This document shows, piece after piece, positions 50,501 through 61,979 of a stretch of DNA of 64,000 nt. The notes under the pieces were generated by a model. It did no database searches, was not told the DNA's origin, and saw only the letters and a list, made by a program, of their open reading frames with translations. The stretch is taken from the NCBI GenBank assembly GCA_018389105.1, contig JACATO010000093.1:285586-349585 (forward strand), read 5' to 3'. Both the position numbers and the translations under genes were made by a program. The number at the start of each line of letters is the position of its first letter. The first letter of the stretch is position 1. Origin of the DNA: Nautilus pompilius. Lineage: Eukaryota; Mollusca; Cephalopoda; Nautilida; Nautilidae.

Positions 50501-50626
50501 CCTGTGACTAGGAGGGGGATAGATGCTGGGAAGGTTTACATAGATCTCAGAATAAAATTAAGTGATGCACAGGGAAATCCACAATCTGTTCAGCATAGCT
50601 TTGCATACTGTATCACACCTTACCTG
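50501..50626 (+). CDS. Candidate exon, protein unknown
   Basis: 126 bases (42 codons, phase 0 at both ends) read PVTRRGIDAGKVYIDLRIKL, SDAQGNPQSVQHSFAYCITP, YL between a CTATAG acceptor with a weak pyrimidine tract and a donor ACCTG|GTAAAA. The sequence looks protein-like and GC is higher than around it, but the acceptor is poor and it may be part of an unknown repeat that continues to about 51.3 kb. Confidence 0.3.
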
Positions 50627-50689
50627 GTAAAACATGGGATAAGATTCAATTATCGGCAACAGTCTTTACAGCAGTATTTTAACTTCCCT

Positions 50690-51320
50690 TGAAACTGGGA
50701 ATAAGTGTAGATATACAGGCTGCTCAGCAGGTAGATAAAAGCCAGGCAGCATCAAGCTGTCTGCTGATTTTCTTTAAAAGACAAATGGACACCTGGTTGG
50801 AAGGGATGAAGCAGATATTAGCCTTTTCTGTTGTTTTTTTTTCTTTCACTCAATTATCAGTGCTTTCACAATCATGATAGCAAAAGGAATATTCTTAAAG
50901 ATTTTTTAGTATTAAAGGGGATGGACAAGACTGAATGAATGTAGAACTACCAAATTTTACCTTGCAGAAAGGTCAGTGATTGGTCACTGTGTGGTGGTAC
51001 CATCAGCAGATTGTGACTACAGATTTGAAAGAGCAGCAGGTGGAGAGACTGATTACAGAACAGACCATGCATGGCAGTGCTTCATTTGGACCAGTGAATT
51101 ATCATCCTGTTACCTGGAGAACATCACTGGAAGGGGAGATCATAGGTGGCTGCTCTAGATGTCAGATCTTTATTGTAGGCTGGTTTTTAAAATTGTCCAT
51201 TATGACAATGAAGCCACTGGAGTTGGGTAAGGCATTTAAGGGAGGTCTCCTGCTTTACAGACAAAGCCGAACTGTGGTCACAAAGAAAAGCACAATAATG
51301 ATGGAGAGTGTGCTGTAACA
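50690..51320 (+). other. Coding-like block of unknown nature
   Basis: Balanced base composition with a 112-codon open frame from 50980 (VTVWWYHQQIVTTDLKEQQ, VERLITEQTMHGSASFGPVN, YHPVTWRTSLEGEIIGG) and an overlapping frame on the same strand. No family recognised, and splice sites are not convincing. It could be a remnant gene, an unknown repeat or chance. Confidence 0.25.
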
Positions 51321-51609
51321 AAACAAAAGAACTTTCAGAATTTATCATTCTTCCTCTGGGTGATAACGTAATTTTAGGATGACTTGTTATACATTTTTTT
51401 TTAAAAATTCTAATGAACAAACTGCACGTATTAGTCTTATAGCCCAAATTATTCTGATACATCCTTAATGAAGATGAGTGTGTTTGTTCTTAATTTAATG
51501 ATTCTTTCCTTTTTTTCATACACCAATGCCTACACGGGCGCCAACCCTGGCAAAACAGCATAGTGGCGTGGTTGTTCAGCCAGTGACAATCATAGGTCAT
51601 GTGGGGTCC

Positions 51610-51740
51610 AGCACTGTCAAGTTTGGCAGAGAAATTCCTTTTAAATCTCACCTTTTAAATGCGGGCAGAATCTTGCACAGCTGGCTAAAGGAGAAGAAGA
51701 AACTGTGCCACATGTCAAACCAAACCAGTCCCAGTAAGAA
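51610..51740 (-). repeat. SINE fragment, - orientation
   Basis: On the minus strand CTTACTGGGACTGGTTTGGT, then CACAGTTTCTTCTTCTCC, then TAGCCAGCTGTGCAAG matches the body of the copy at 17.72-17.92 kb. Head and tail are not clear. Confidence 0.55.
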
Positions 51741-51759
51741 TGTAGAGTCTACATATTGA

Positions 51760-53330
51760 ATAGTCTTCAGTAAGCCATTATTTGCAAGATCAGGAAAGAG
51801 AAAAGGGTAATCTTTTTCAAAGATGAATGGCTTAAGCTCAGGATTCTCCCTGATAGCATAATATACATCTGTTAATGAGTTTGCAAAGACTAAGCTAACA
51901 GTTTATATTTTCAATGATTAAAACTCTTGGTAAAACTTTGTTTAGCTTTGTCAACATAAATAAAAAAATGAAATTAAGTGTGGTAGGATGTGATGTCTGT
52001 CTACAGACAGACAGTGTTAATGCCTTGAAAAGGGACATTTTTGTGTTCTTTTGAAAAAAAAACAAACAAGCAATAGATGTTGTCATTCTTAGACCTATAT
52101 CTTTATTCATAATGTTATCAATGGAGAAAATAAAAGGTTCTTTTATTTCTGTTTTTTGTTGTTTTGTACGTAATGGTCTGACTTTCTAACCAATCTGGGG
52201 ATTGGTTAAGGTTTTATAGTTAGCTTGTGGGATGCAAATGTAGATTTAAGATAATTACCCTTAATGGCAGACTCCGTGTTTCAAAACTGATGTTTGAAGG
52301 TCACCATGCACTCTTTCATCCAGATTAGTCCATAACCAATAATTGTTTTTCCTGTTAGTTTATTTCATTTTCACTTACAATGATAAAAGTGATAATGATA
52401 TTGATAATAATAACTGTTGCTCCTTGTAACAAAAAAGGCTGTTCACATATCACACTTGGGTGGCAGCTTCTCACACAGCGACCAAACTCTGAGGTGATGT
52501 AGCTTGGTGGCGAAGATCATCATCCAAGATGATTGGACAGCCTACCACCCACACTCCACAAACATCTGGAAACTTCGCCAGAGATCTTCAATTTTAGATG
52601 TGAGAGAAAGAAAGCCAGAGTAAGTGGTCAGGATAGAATGGAATACAATTTCAGCAAAAAGCTCAGCTTTTCAGAGTTTTGCTACTGCACAATGCAGAAC
52701 ATGCTACAGATATATTTGAACAAGCCATTCTGCGTAAGCATGAAAACTGTTCTGCTTCAGCTGCTTAAACCCACTGAGAGTTAATACAGCTGAGTCTGTC
52801 AGGAGAAACTACAGCTGAAAGCACATGTAAATAAATGGATAGCATGAAACACCACCGCATCTGTAATATGTATGAGGGGGAAATTCAGGTCATACTAGAT
52901 TGTTAGCTTTCAGCTACATGCATTTGGTGAGGATGTATTCAATATTTAGTGACTATAAAATCTATGGTTCTATTTGAAAAGCAAGTGTGCAGCCAAGGGA
53001 AGAGTACTCAGAGGATTAATTTAATTAAATATTTTTAGGCTCAATGGCATTGCAAACAAAGCATAGAATGTTGTGTACATGGGAAATATGTAGAATTATG
53101 GAACCTTTTGTTTTAATCCATGATAAGTGGCAACTGGCAACATTCAGTTTTTTTCATTTTTATATTGTATATTGGGGTGTACCTATCACAAAGCACATAA
53201 ATAAAGGTAGTCTGAAGACTAAGTGGTCTGGCTGAGATAACTATAAGACGAGCTTGGTGCAGCAAGGTGTGTGACAGCCATTGTACGCATGATTCATGAG
53301 CCAGTACTGTACTTATTGCACATTACAAAG
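51760..53330. other. Non-coding stretch
   Basis: Mostly AT-rich. A SINE-tail-like CTCTCACATCTAAAATTGAA (minus) lies near 52590. No exon supported. Confidence 0.3.
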
Positions 53331-53339
53331 GTTTAAAAG

Positions 53340-53531
53340 ATGGCTGACAAGAAAGAAAGAAAAAAAGGCAAAATTTTTTGGACCAAGAGTTTCTACCTTC
53401 ATTCGACAGAGGCAACCACTTCAGATAATGAAGCTGCTGCTGAAGTTGAAGATGCTAAGGCAAGGAAGAAGAGATTGAAGATAGTTTACCTATGTTTATT
53501 GGTTGTTGACTATTCAGAAACAGGGTCTTGA
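53340..53531 (+). pseudogene. Lysine-rich open frame upstream of hAT relic
   Basis: MADKKERKKGKIFWTKSFYL, then EAAAEVEDAKARKKRLK and a stop after about 63 codons. It starts at an ATG and lies 600 bases before the recognisable hAT transposase on the same strand, so it may be the N-terminal part of that gene, but I see no zinc-finger motif to prove it. Confidence 0.3.
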
Positions 53532-53919
53532 TGAAACTGCATTGATCAGCATCAACAAAAATGCGTCTCCACCATCTAAACTCAAAGCTCATCCATTATC
53601 AGTGTGTTCCTGGTTGTAATTCAGAGACTGGCAACATCGATCTTAACTGCAGGGAGTTCAATGTATAGTTGATGATGCTATAAGATTTCTAGATAGATAG
53701 ATTTTGGAAGCCAGAGAGTAACTAAACCTTTCTGAAGTGTCCAAAAAAATAACATATCATTTCAGTACATTTGGCTATCCAACTTCCTATGGTTGATGTA
53801 GAGTAACATGAAATGTGATGTGTTTTGTAAATATTGTGTATTCTTTGAACTAGAAAGTGCTATAAGAAAACTTAGTTACTGAACTATTTACAAAATACTA
53901 GCAAGCATTAGCTTTCAAT

Positions 53920-55215
53920 GTCAATTCAGTGTGTATCACAAAAGTGGTGTAGACTTTTTCTTACTTTTGTGGAAGAAAAAACACCTGACAAATCCAGTCA
54001 GATTAATCAGCACTGGGCAGCAAAGGTGAAGACAAATAGAAATATTTTAAGATTAATCGTTAGCACTATTTTCTACGAGTGCCAAGAATGAGCACAAAGA
54101 GGGCATCAAAACCATGGGGCACGTAAAGATCTATCTGACAGAGAAGAGAATGATGGAACTTATAGAAATGTAGGATTTCATACTGAAGCTGGAGATATTG
54201 TCTTCCAACAGCATCTGATAACTGTTTCAGCAAATGAGATATATCTGTTGGCATACAGAGAATGCCATCAAAACAGTTAGCATCTTCATCACTGAAGACC
54301 TTGTTAGAAAGATTAGAAAGGCCAATTTTTACAGCATTCTGACAGGTGAGACTACAGACTGTTCCACATAAGAACATTGCTCTTTGTTACACATTGAATG
54401 AGAAACTGTATGAAACCTGAGTTTTGCAAGTCTTATGGCTGAAATTGTAAAAGCGATTCTAGAAGTTTTGAGTGAAAAAGAAACGGATATGTCTTACATG
54501 TGAGGTCAGGGCTACTACTATGCATGAATCACACAGGCTCATTGCTTCTGCCACTCTCCAAACAGCTGTAGTCTCAATCTACTGAACTCGTGTAAGTTGT
54601 TGAATTAGTCAAGAACACAGAACAGCATTTCCTGGATATTTGCAGCAGTTAACCTAAAGATGAATTTTATGTGATTTTTAAGAAGAATAAATTGACTGAA
54701 AAGCAAGAATTTAATATCAAAGTTCTAAGACTCACTGGATGACAAAGGAACAGAGGCAATCACCCTTTTGATAATGCCAAAGAATACTTTCACAGCTCTG
54801 TGTTCATATCCTTACTTTGATCACCTTATCAAGGAGTTTGAGCAAAGCTTAAGGGCTACACTGCCAAGAAACTAGTACTTGCTGTGTGTTTATTGCACAG
54901 GCTTCCTTTGAAGACATTGCAGACTGCACTGAATTCTGTTCACCAGACTTGGACGGCGCTTGTTAGCTAGAAAAAGAATTTGACATCTGGAAGTGAAAAG
55001 GGGCAAAAGTGGCATTATCTGAACATCTGAAATATCCACCATGGAAACACTGTTGGCTGTCCAAAAGCTTCAGTTATTTTACACCAACCTGATACTCTCT
55101 TTCTTCTCGTCATTACTTTACTGCCAAGAGACTTAGCACTTGAAGTCTTACATGCAATCAGGGGTGAAACTCACCTTACTGGTTTGATTCTCATGTCAGT
55201 TCATCAGAATCAACA
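53920..55215 (+). pseudogene. Decayed hAT transposase (ZMYM1/DUF4371-like)
   Basis: Plus-strand pieces follow the order of hAT transposases of the type found in ZMYM1-like proteins: NRNILRLIVSTIFYEC, QRGHQNHGARKDLS (the RGHxE region), GTYRNVGFHTEAGDIVFQQH, ITEDLVRKIRKANFYSILTG, ETTDCST (catalytic region, compare ADETTDxS), GQGYYYA (for GQGYDGA), HCFCHSPNSCSLNLLNSC (HCxAHxLNL signature), NHPFDNAKEYFHSS, PYFDHLIKEFEQSL, then the C-terminal dimerisation part ETLLAVQKLQLFYTNLIL, RGETHLTGLILMSVHQ. Almost the whole domain order is kept, but with many frame changes and stops. Element ends and 8-bp duplication not found. Old, inactive. Confidence 0.85.
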
Positions 55216-55219
55216 TTGA

Positions 55220-55830
55220 TTACTTGGGGTGAGATCTTGTGTTCTAAAAACTTGTTAGTGCACCAATGCAAATATGAACTACTTGCACTTCGCAAGAAAC
55301 GTAGACTAAAATCTGTACTTGATCTGCAAGCTCTTTACCTGTATTTGGAGTTGGTGGTTTCCTGGTTAAGTTGCACAGTAGCCCTCTCCAGAAAGACATC
55401 CTGGCTTCAGGCATGCAGAACAGCATTCACAAGGTCAACACAAAACAGCTTTGTCTTTGCTCATAGATAACAACTTTCCTGGTTACCAGCTGGTTGTAAT
55501 TAAAGAACACAATCCCCTGTTAATGAATAGACTTATAAAATGTTGGAGGTTTCTCAATCAGTTGTCTATCAATTTCATGTATATAAATTTCTCCTGTTTG
55601 CTTTCATGTATTTTTTTTCCTGAACACTAAGTATTTTCACAGGACTACATCTGTTGACATCTGAACATACTGTGTCACGTCCTTTGATTAGCTGTTGCAC
55701 AGTTTCGGCAGTAATTTATAGTTAAATATTTCTCTTATCCTTCATGGCAATCAGTTATTAATTAATCATGATAAAATAAAAACAATTTATAGGCTGTAAA
55801 TTTATTATTTGTAAATGTGTTGCTTTTCCA
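55220..55830. other. Non-coding stretch, may include hAT 3' part
   Basis: The first 250 bases may be the 3' end of the hAT element; the rest is AT-rich and intron-like. Confidence 0.3.
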
Positions 55831-55831
55831 G

Positions 55832-55897
55832 ATGTCACAAACACTGAAATCAAAGAACTGGTTTTTAAAGCTCTCCATGTGTTTCACCAGGGCAGGA
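55832..55897 (+). CDS. Candidate penultimate exon of a plus-strand gene
   Basis: AAATGTGTTGCTTTTCCAG is a strong acceptor and GCAGGA|GTGAGT a strong donor. The 66 bases read (two bases) VTNTEIKELVFKALHVF, HQGR and one base over. That single base plus the first two bases of the exon at 58833 make an Arg codon and continue the frame to a stop, so the two exons fit. Amphipathic helix-like composition. Not identified; upstream exons not secured. Confidence 0.5.
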
Positions 55898-55904
55898 GTG
55901 AGTC

Positions 55905-57415
55905 AAGCCAACAGATGTAAAACATATGTTTAGTAAATTATTATGGTATCTTCCAACTCAAGAGTTGAAATGGTTTCATATCAGCAAATATAGAGTTAGC
56001 ATATCTAATCTGTGAATGTGCTGAACCCTATCAGTACTATCCTTTCATCCATGTCCAAAATCTCGGCAACAACCAATGGAAGTAGAACTTTATTCTTGAA
56101 ATTCTCTGATGAATGTGCTAATTGGAAAAAATGGCTCCAGCTGTGTCTGTGGGGAACTGGTGTGACAACTATATTTTTCAAACAGCCCCTTCAGGCCCTG
56201 CAGCTGTTGACAGAATAAGTTCTTATGAGAGGCTGTCAGCTGTAAACATCACTAGGGTAGACAGTTATCTTCCACACTCAACAACCGTTGTTTCTCTTTG
56301 ACCACTGAACCCTGCAGTGTTAACAGAAATAGATTTAATACACAAGAATGGCTATCTTGCTATACCATTCTTTTGCGTGGCTCTACATACATATATACAC
56401 ACATTGTAATTACATGCTATACTGAATTGATTTCCAGTACTACCAAGAGCATATTGTTTATTTGCTCAATGGGGATTCATTCTCTTCTTGTATGCTTGCT
56501 TTTCAACAGTGCATCTTGTGATCTTAAGTGATTTGACTTATCTTAAAAATAACATAAAAGGCATTTGTAGAGTGCCTGCTGTAGCTGCTTCTATACAAAT
56601 GTTATGATTATTTATCTAGGGCAAAAATAGTAATCTAACTTATATAAAGCACCTGCCAATAGTATTCCTAAATTTTCTATTGAAGACTCCATCATTAAGT
56701 CAGGCAAATTTTCCCACGCATATAAAAAGTCTGCTATTAAAATAAATATTTAGCATTTAAGGAGCTAAACATCTCATTTAGACATTCTAAATGTGTAAAG
56801 ACTATCAAAACTATTATTAAACTAAAAATGACAAGCTGTTGAGGTGGATTATTCCATATTTAAGCACATATGAATGGAATGTTTTATGGTTGCTTAGCCT
56901 GATGCTGAGACTTTATCATCCTCACCTTTTCAAATTTGAAAGACCCCTATTAATGGCATAACTCATGATATGAAAGACTAGAAAACTTATGTTTGCTAAA
57001 TATTCTGAATAGCATAGATTTTTTCATTCTCCAAATTATGCTAATAAAATAAGTAAAAATTCATTCAAATTTTTAAAATAAACTTTCAACATCTTTAAAA
57101 AATAATAAAGTATTAAGTGTCAGAAACTCTGTGTTGTCTGACTAATACTTTGAATAATAAAACTGGCACTTTTGGGTGTCTGTGTTGAATAAAGCCAAGA
57201 TCTCACTTGATCTGCCCATAACAATTATACACTATTTCATACATCTCAAATAACATTAAAAAGTTAAATAAAATTCTTTTTCCATATCTTACAACAAACA
57301 TAAATACATTTGCATTTAGAAATGTTAAAGTTGATCTTTGCCTCTCTGCATTTAAAAAAGAGAAAAAAGCGTTTAATCTTTCTAAAGATGACATTAACAG
57401 TATCAGCCAAGCCAT
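55905..57415. other. Intron-like stretch
   Basis: Lies between the two plus-strand exon candidates. A 68-codon open frame at 56012-56218 has balanced composition but no recognisable motif or splice sites. Otherwise AT-rich. Confidence 0.35.
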
Positions 57416-57421
57416 GTAACT

Positions 57422-57565
57422 TTATAGGGCAACACAGTAGACCAGTGATAGAACACTACAATAGAGGACCTGACTGATTTCCATAAAGTTCAGCAAACAT
57501 CCCAAGCATGGTTTGTTCTGAATTTCCTCCCACATCTAAAAATGAAGAGTTGGGTGTTTTGCTTG
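57422..57565 (+). repeat. tRNA-derived SINE, + orientation
   Basis: GGGCAACACAGTAGACCAGT is the A-box side, the B box is weak (ATAAAGTTCAG), then CCAAGCATGGTTTGTTCTGA and the family tail ATTTCCTCCCACATCTAAAA, ATGAAGAGTT. Confidence 0.7.
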
Positions 57566-57714
57566 TAACCCAAAGTGCTGCAGTGGGATTCAGTGATTCA
57601 AATGACCTACAGGAAGAGGGTTGAGGCAGCCATCAGAACTGTCCCTCTCTCTCCTGATGTCTGCCCAATATCAGAGAAAATTTTGCATTATATTCATTTA
57701 TCCAATACTTGTGC

Positions 57715-57795
57715 ATGTACAATAGAATTTTGGTTATCTGAACTAAATGGTCAGGAGTCAGCCCGTTTTGCGATAATAGCTTTAAACTCGGCCCC
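57715..57795 (+). mobile_element. Possible fragment of pogo-type MITE
   Basis: ACAATAGAATTTTGGTTATC, TGAACTAAATGG resembles the end of many pogo/Jerky-type elements (CAGTAGAACCTCGATTATCC, GAAC). Only one end is seen. Confidence 0.3.
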
Positions 57796-57869
57796 AAATC
57801 CAGTAATAACTGTCCAGAGAAGGGTTTTTACCCTGGATCGTAAATTCCCTGACTCCATAACATAACTTG

Positions 57870-58620
57870 GATTTTTCAAGCCATCAACAACTCTCTTCCC
57901 CATAAAATAAGGCCAGATATTGGTTTCCTAAGCATAAAATTTTTGTAGAAATCACTGATACAAAGCTCCCTTTATTTTAATGTCATTTGCTGTCTTCAGT
58001 TGATTCATGTCCACTCATGAAAGCTGGCTTTCCTGATTCTGGCTTCTCTGGTTGACTGTGAAACTCCATTTTACTCCAATCTCCACAACATGGTTTTTTG
58101 TTCAAATAGCCAATCGGTTCTTCTACACTTCACAGGAGGCAGGGCCGGCTTACAAAACTTAAGGTTACCAAGTACGGAAGTATCCCAGTCAGTAGATGAT
58201 CACGTATGAATAAAGCCAAACATGCGTGCACAAGCACCAACTCTTCTCAATCTTTCATGTATGCATTCCTTCATTTTTTGACATTATCAGGGTTCATTAC
58301 AGCACATTCTCCTGGTTTAATTAAAATAAAGGGGATACCTACGATTATTTATTAATAGCTTTGATGTTTCAGTTTACATATTTCTAAACCTGCCCGTGTC
58401 TAGGTGGTTAAGTAGGTGAAGAAGTGGAACAGTTGGGTAATATTTTACACAGAGAGAGAGAGAGAGAGAGATTGTTGAAGCAATAGTAGTAGACCCTACT
58501 AAGTTTCCATAAATAAATAATGTCTAAGGGGAAATGGAGAAGTCACTGATGGATTGATCTTAGTAATTTTTCAATAAAAGATTGACAATTTTTTTTAGCA
58601 ACAACAAGATTTATCTCTAA
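57870..58620. other. Intron-like stretch with (GA)n
   Basis: A GAGAGA run lies at 58452-58471 and (TA)n-(CA)n at about 58653-58678 just beyond. Nothing coding seen. Confidence 0.4.
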
Positions 58621-58832
58621 GTTGTTAGAAAGTCAAAAGTTAATATTTTTTGCATATATATATATACACACACACACATATGCTCTGACCTCCAAAATAG
58701 CCTTTAACTTATCAAAAGGTTGCCATATTGGTTTTCAGTCTTCAAGATTTTCAACAAAATATTTTGGAAGACTGAAGTTTATATTAAACCCTGATAAATT
58801 TCCTATATATTTTTCTTTTTTTTTTTTAACAG

Positions 58833-58969
58833 GACACTATGTGAGGGAACTTAGTTTTGAAAATCTGCAGTTTTATACATGGCTCCTAAGAACTATGTTA
58901 GCACATAGAATGAAGCCACAAGAGCTTAACGCTCAGTTGTATCAGTGTGAAGAATCACAGAAATATTAA
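58833..58969 (+). CDS. Candidate terminal exon of a plus-strand gene
   Basis: A long pyrimidine tract and AACAG at 58832 open a frame that reads (two bases) HYVRELSFENLQFYTWL, LRTMLAHRMKPQELNAQL, YQCEESQKY and TAA at 58967-58969. AATAAA follows at 59016-59021, as expected for a gene end. It joins the exon at 55832-55897 in phase (AGA at the junction). The sequence is rich in helix formers and has no signal or membrane segment. I do not recognise the protein. The acceptor, stop, polyadenylation signal and phase match together make this the best host exon in the window. Confidence 0.6.
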
Positions 58970-59015
58970 GGCTATAAATGGGGGGGGGGTCTTATCTAGT
59001 TACTTTAAACATTTA

Positions 59016-59021
59016 AATAAA
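59016..59021 (+). terminator. Polyadenylation signal AATAAA
   Basis: First canonical AATAAA after the stop at 58969. It gives a 3' UTR of roughly 60-80 bases if used. Confidence 0.4.
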
Positions 59022-59029
59022 CATAGTTG

Positions 59030-60050
59030 ACAAAGAGGGCAAAAACTATAAACTAACTAAGGCTTATATTTACAGTAAATTCTTCACACTATCTTAGCAC
59101 ACACTTCAGTCTGCAAGAATTTTCAAGCTAGTATAATTCTTAAACACAAAACACCATAAGTTATAGAAAAAATTGGCTGACTTTGTATTCAGGGTAATCA
59201 AAACAATAAAAAACTGACTACAAATTTAGCAAAATAAATCATTTTTTCCCTCCATAATTTATGGAGTTTCATTCTTTGTGAAAGATTATAATAGTAATAT
59301 ATAACACCAAGAAAGTCTCATGAACTTAATTTTCAAGTTATAATCTCTCTCTCCATCTATTATTTCTGATAAGCTTTCTTGTAAATAGATGGATGTTGAA
59401 ACTACTTTAATTTTAAAGTATCATTTTCAAAGCTGTGTACAGTACTCTTATATAGATATTTTTAATATAATAAAAGTTTTGTAACAAATTACAGCTTTAA
59501 CCTCATGTTTAGTTCAGTGATGGAGATCGTTCCAGCACCTCTATCTTTGGGATTCTTGTCCTACTGGGAAACAATTCTATCCCAACAGCTTCCATGCTGA
59601 TGGTAACATTTTTCTATCCAGTATATGCAAATATCATCTATACACAATTCAATCTGTCAATTCTGATTGATCTTTTGAGTTTATGCAAACCCAGAACTGA
59701 GCATTTTGGTTTCAACTCTATGAACTGGGCACCACATATTGTACATCAAACATCTTCCAGGTTGCCTCCAGATCAGTGTTGCGCACACTGATGAAGAGAT
59801 TTTTTTCCACCTCATCCAAAAGATCTGGCAGTCTTTATACCTGTGTTTTTTTTTTCAAAATGAAGTTATTTTGCTTCATTATTACTGATGAATAGCTTCA
59901 TGCTGGACACACTTTCATACCATCCACTATGATACAGTCTGTTTTTTGCTGTTTTGGAGCTAATAATGGTTTCTCTCATTACTTGCACCATAATGCTAAC
60001 CTATAAAACAGTATCCTTTTGTCTGTCTTCTTGCATGTCTTTCTTGGATA
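59030..60050. other. Intergenic-like stretch
   Basis: AT-rich. Nothing recognised. Confidence 0.4.
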
Positions 60051-60056
60051 ACCATT

Positions 60057-60656
60057 TACAGTTGACCCCCCCCCCCCCGCGTAATCGCGGTTCGGCATTC
60101 GCGGCCCCGGTTATTCGCGGAATTTTCCTTAGAACCCAACTAATAATTGTTCGTGGAAACCCCCGCATATTCACGGAATCGCAAATATCTTCCGTGATTT
60201 TTTTATGGCTTTTTTCGTGGCAATATATATTTTTTCACATTTTTAACGCTAAATTATTAATAACAACATAATTTACTAATTTTGTAATATAAATACTAAC
60301 GTAAATTCAGCAAAATATCAATATAAAATAAACGCTATTGGCTGGAGGTTTGAAAGTAGCCAATCAGAGAGAGTTATTCATTTCTCCTCGCTGCTGATTG
60401 GCTGCTGCCCACGAGGCGCTGTCTCAGGCAGATGCAGCCCAGCATCATCCCAGTTTACCATGTGTAGCTATCTCGAGTGTTTTCTCTGAGTGTTGTGTTT
60501 TTTATTAAACTATCATTATATATTTACGTTATATTTTACGTTATATTTTGACGTTTATAGGCATTTTTATGGACCACTGTCCAATATTCGCGGTTTTTCA
60601 CTCTTCGCAGGTGCTCTAGGAACGTAACCCCCTCGAATACTGGGGGGACAACTGTA
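60057..60656. mobile_element. Pogo/Tigger-type MITE with TA duplication
   Basis: CAGTTGACCCCCC at 60059 and, inverted, CAGTTGTCCCCCC ending at 60654 are the ends, each flanked by TA. Subterminal parts repeat TTCGCGG-type words (ATTCGCGGCC, GTTATTCGCGG, CCGCGAATATTGG). The middle is AT-rich plus a GC-richer core with three ATTGGCT/AGCCAAT boxes (60337, 60358, 60397), the first two inverted. No transposase part; 596 bp, so it depends on a pogo-family enzyme elsewhere. CpG-rich ends are well kept, suggesting it is fairly young. Confidence 0.9.
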
Positions 60657-60659
60657 TAG

Positions 60660-61780
60660 GATAATTAATTACACTTTTAGTTGTTCATAACTTCACAATG
60701 ATATTGTGGACTGATGACTTGGGTAAAATCCTTTGTACCATACTCTTCAGTTTTCACATTGAAAAGTAAGTAAACCACTGTAGAATTACTTTGTTCATAG
60801 CTCTTACACACTGAAAATTATTTACCTGTATTTATTTAATTAAAGTAACATCTGGTATACGTATCTTTTTTTACCATTTATATCCGGATTAAAGTCTTTT
60901 TCGGTATTTATTTGCCAACAACTTTTCATGATGAAATAAACAACATGCAATCACATAGGATATTAAAATGTACATATTCACTACATTTTTACCCTAGTGA
61001 CTTTGTTCTGCTCGAAAACATCAGGTGATGCACACTTTACAGGTACATAAACATATTAAAGCAACCAACTTGGTCAAAAGAGTAATTAATTTAAGGTGGT
61101 TGACTGCCTTTTTGGATTCCTTGTATGCCATATGCAATAAAGAAGAATAAAAAACCTATAATTTTATTAACTACCAATAATATTCTTTTCAGCAACATTT
61201 AAGTCATGTACACCATTTACTTATGTTAGATTTAGTACTTATATGGAGGCCGGAAGCCATAATGACCTAGACAAAGGCCATCCTGCCAGGAAAAAGAAAT
61301 AGCTATTAATACATTTCTTAAATTTGTTAATACTATTACTAACTACTGATTAACAACTGTATTACTAAAAAAACATTTTCTGATATCTAATCATTGCTAT
61401 TTTAAAAATTCTTTAAATTAATTTTATTTGATTTATTTAAACATTTTCTGTAAATATAATAATTTTAGAAAGTATTAAAATTATATGATAATAATATTGA
61501 AAGTACATCACCATAAGTTACATTTGTATGTTCCTGCTGTGTGCTTGGTCCCTTTGTCAAATAAAATTTAAGATTCTTAGTAGTCACTAAAACTCAGACC
61601 TTTTTATTCTCTTGTCAAACCCCTGGGTCTGACTGTTGAGATCTAAGGACATCTCACAGCAGTTATTCAGGTGGTGGTGTGGGATATCAGTCTTTGTTAA
61701 GGCACAGTGGGGGGACTCTCGAGAGATGGTCAAAGTGCAAGTCAGTCAAGAGTTACCTGAGAAACCTCCTCTAATTACAG
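60660..61780. other. Intergenic-like stretch
   Basis: AT-rich; the plus strand is A-rich. Nothing recognised. Confidence 0.4.
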
Positions 61781-61784
61781 AAAA

Positions 61785-61975
61785 CCCTAATGGAAGTCTT
61801 AAATTTTAGATTTGGGGGGGGGTGGACTGAAGTGCCCAAAGAAAAGCCATGCAGCTGGCAAAGAAAAGCGAAAAAGAACCAGAGGGGTATACCAAACCAA
61901 GCTGGTCCTAATCAAAATTTGAACTCAAGCCTTCAACCCTGGCAGTCTACTAGTTTAACAGCCAGCCAAACATCT
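61785..61975 (-). repeat. tRNA-derived SINE, - orientation
   Basis: On the minus strand: GGCTGGCTGTTAAACTAGTA head, B-box remnant GAGTTCAAATTT, then GACCAGCTTGGTTTGGTATA, CCCCTCTGGTTCTTTTTCGC, CAGCTGCATGGC and a tail with CAAATCTAAAATTTAAG. Confidence 0.65.
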
Positions 61976-61979
61976 ACAG

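Noticed and set aside
57575-57865. 96-codon plus-strand open frame as a gene
   Set aside because: It begins next to a SINE and includes a pogo-like repeat end; no protein motif.
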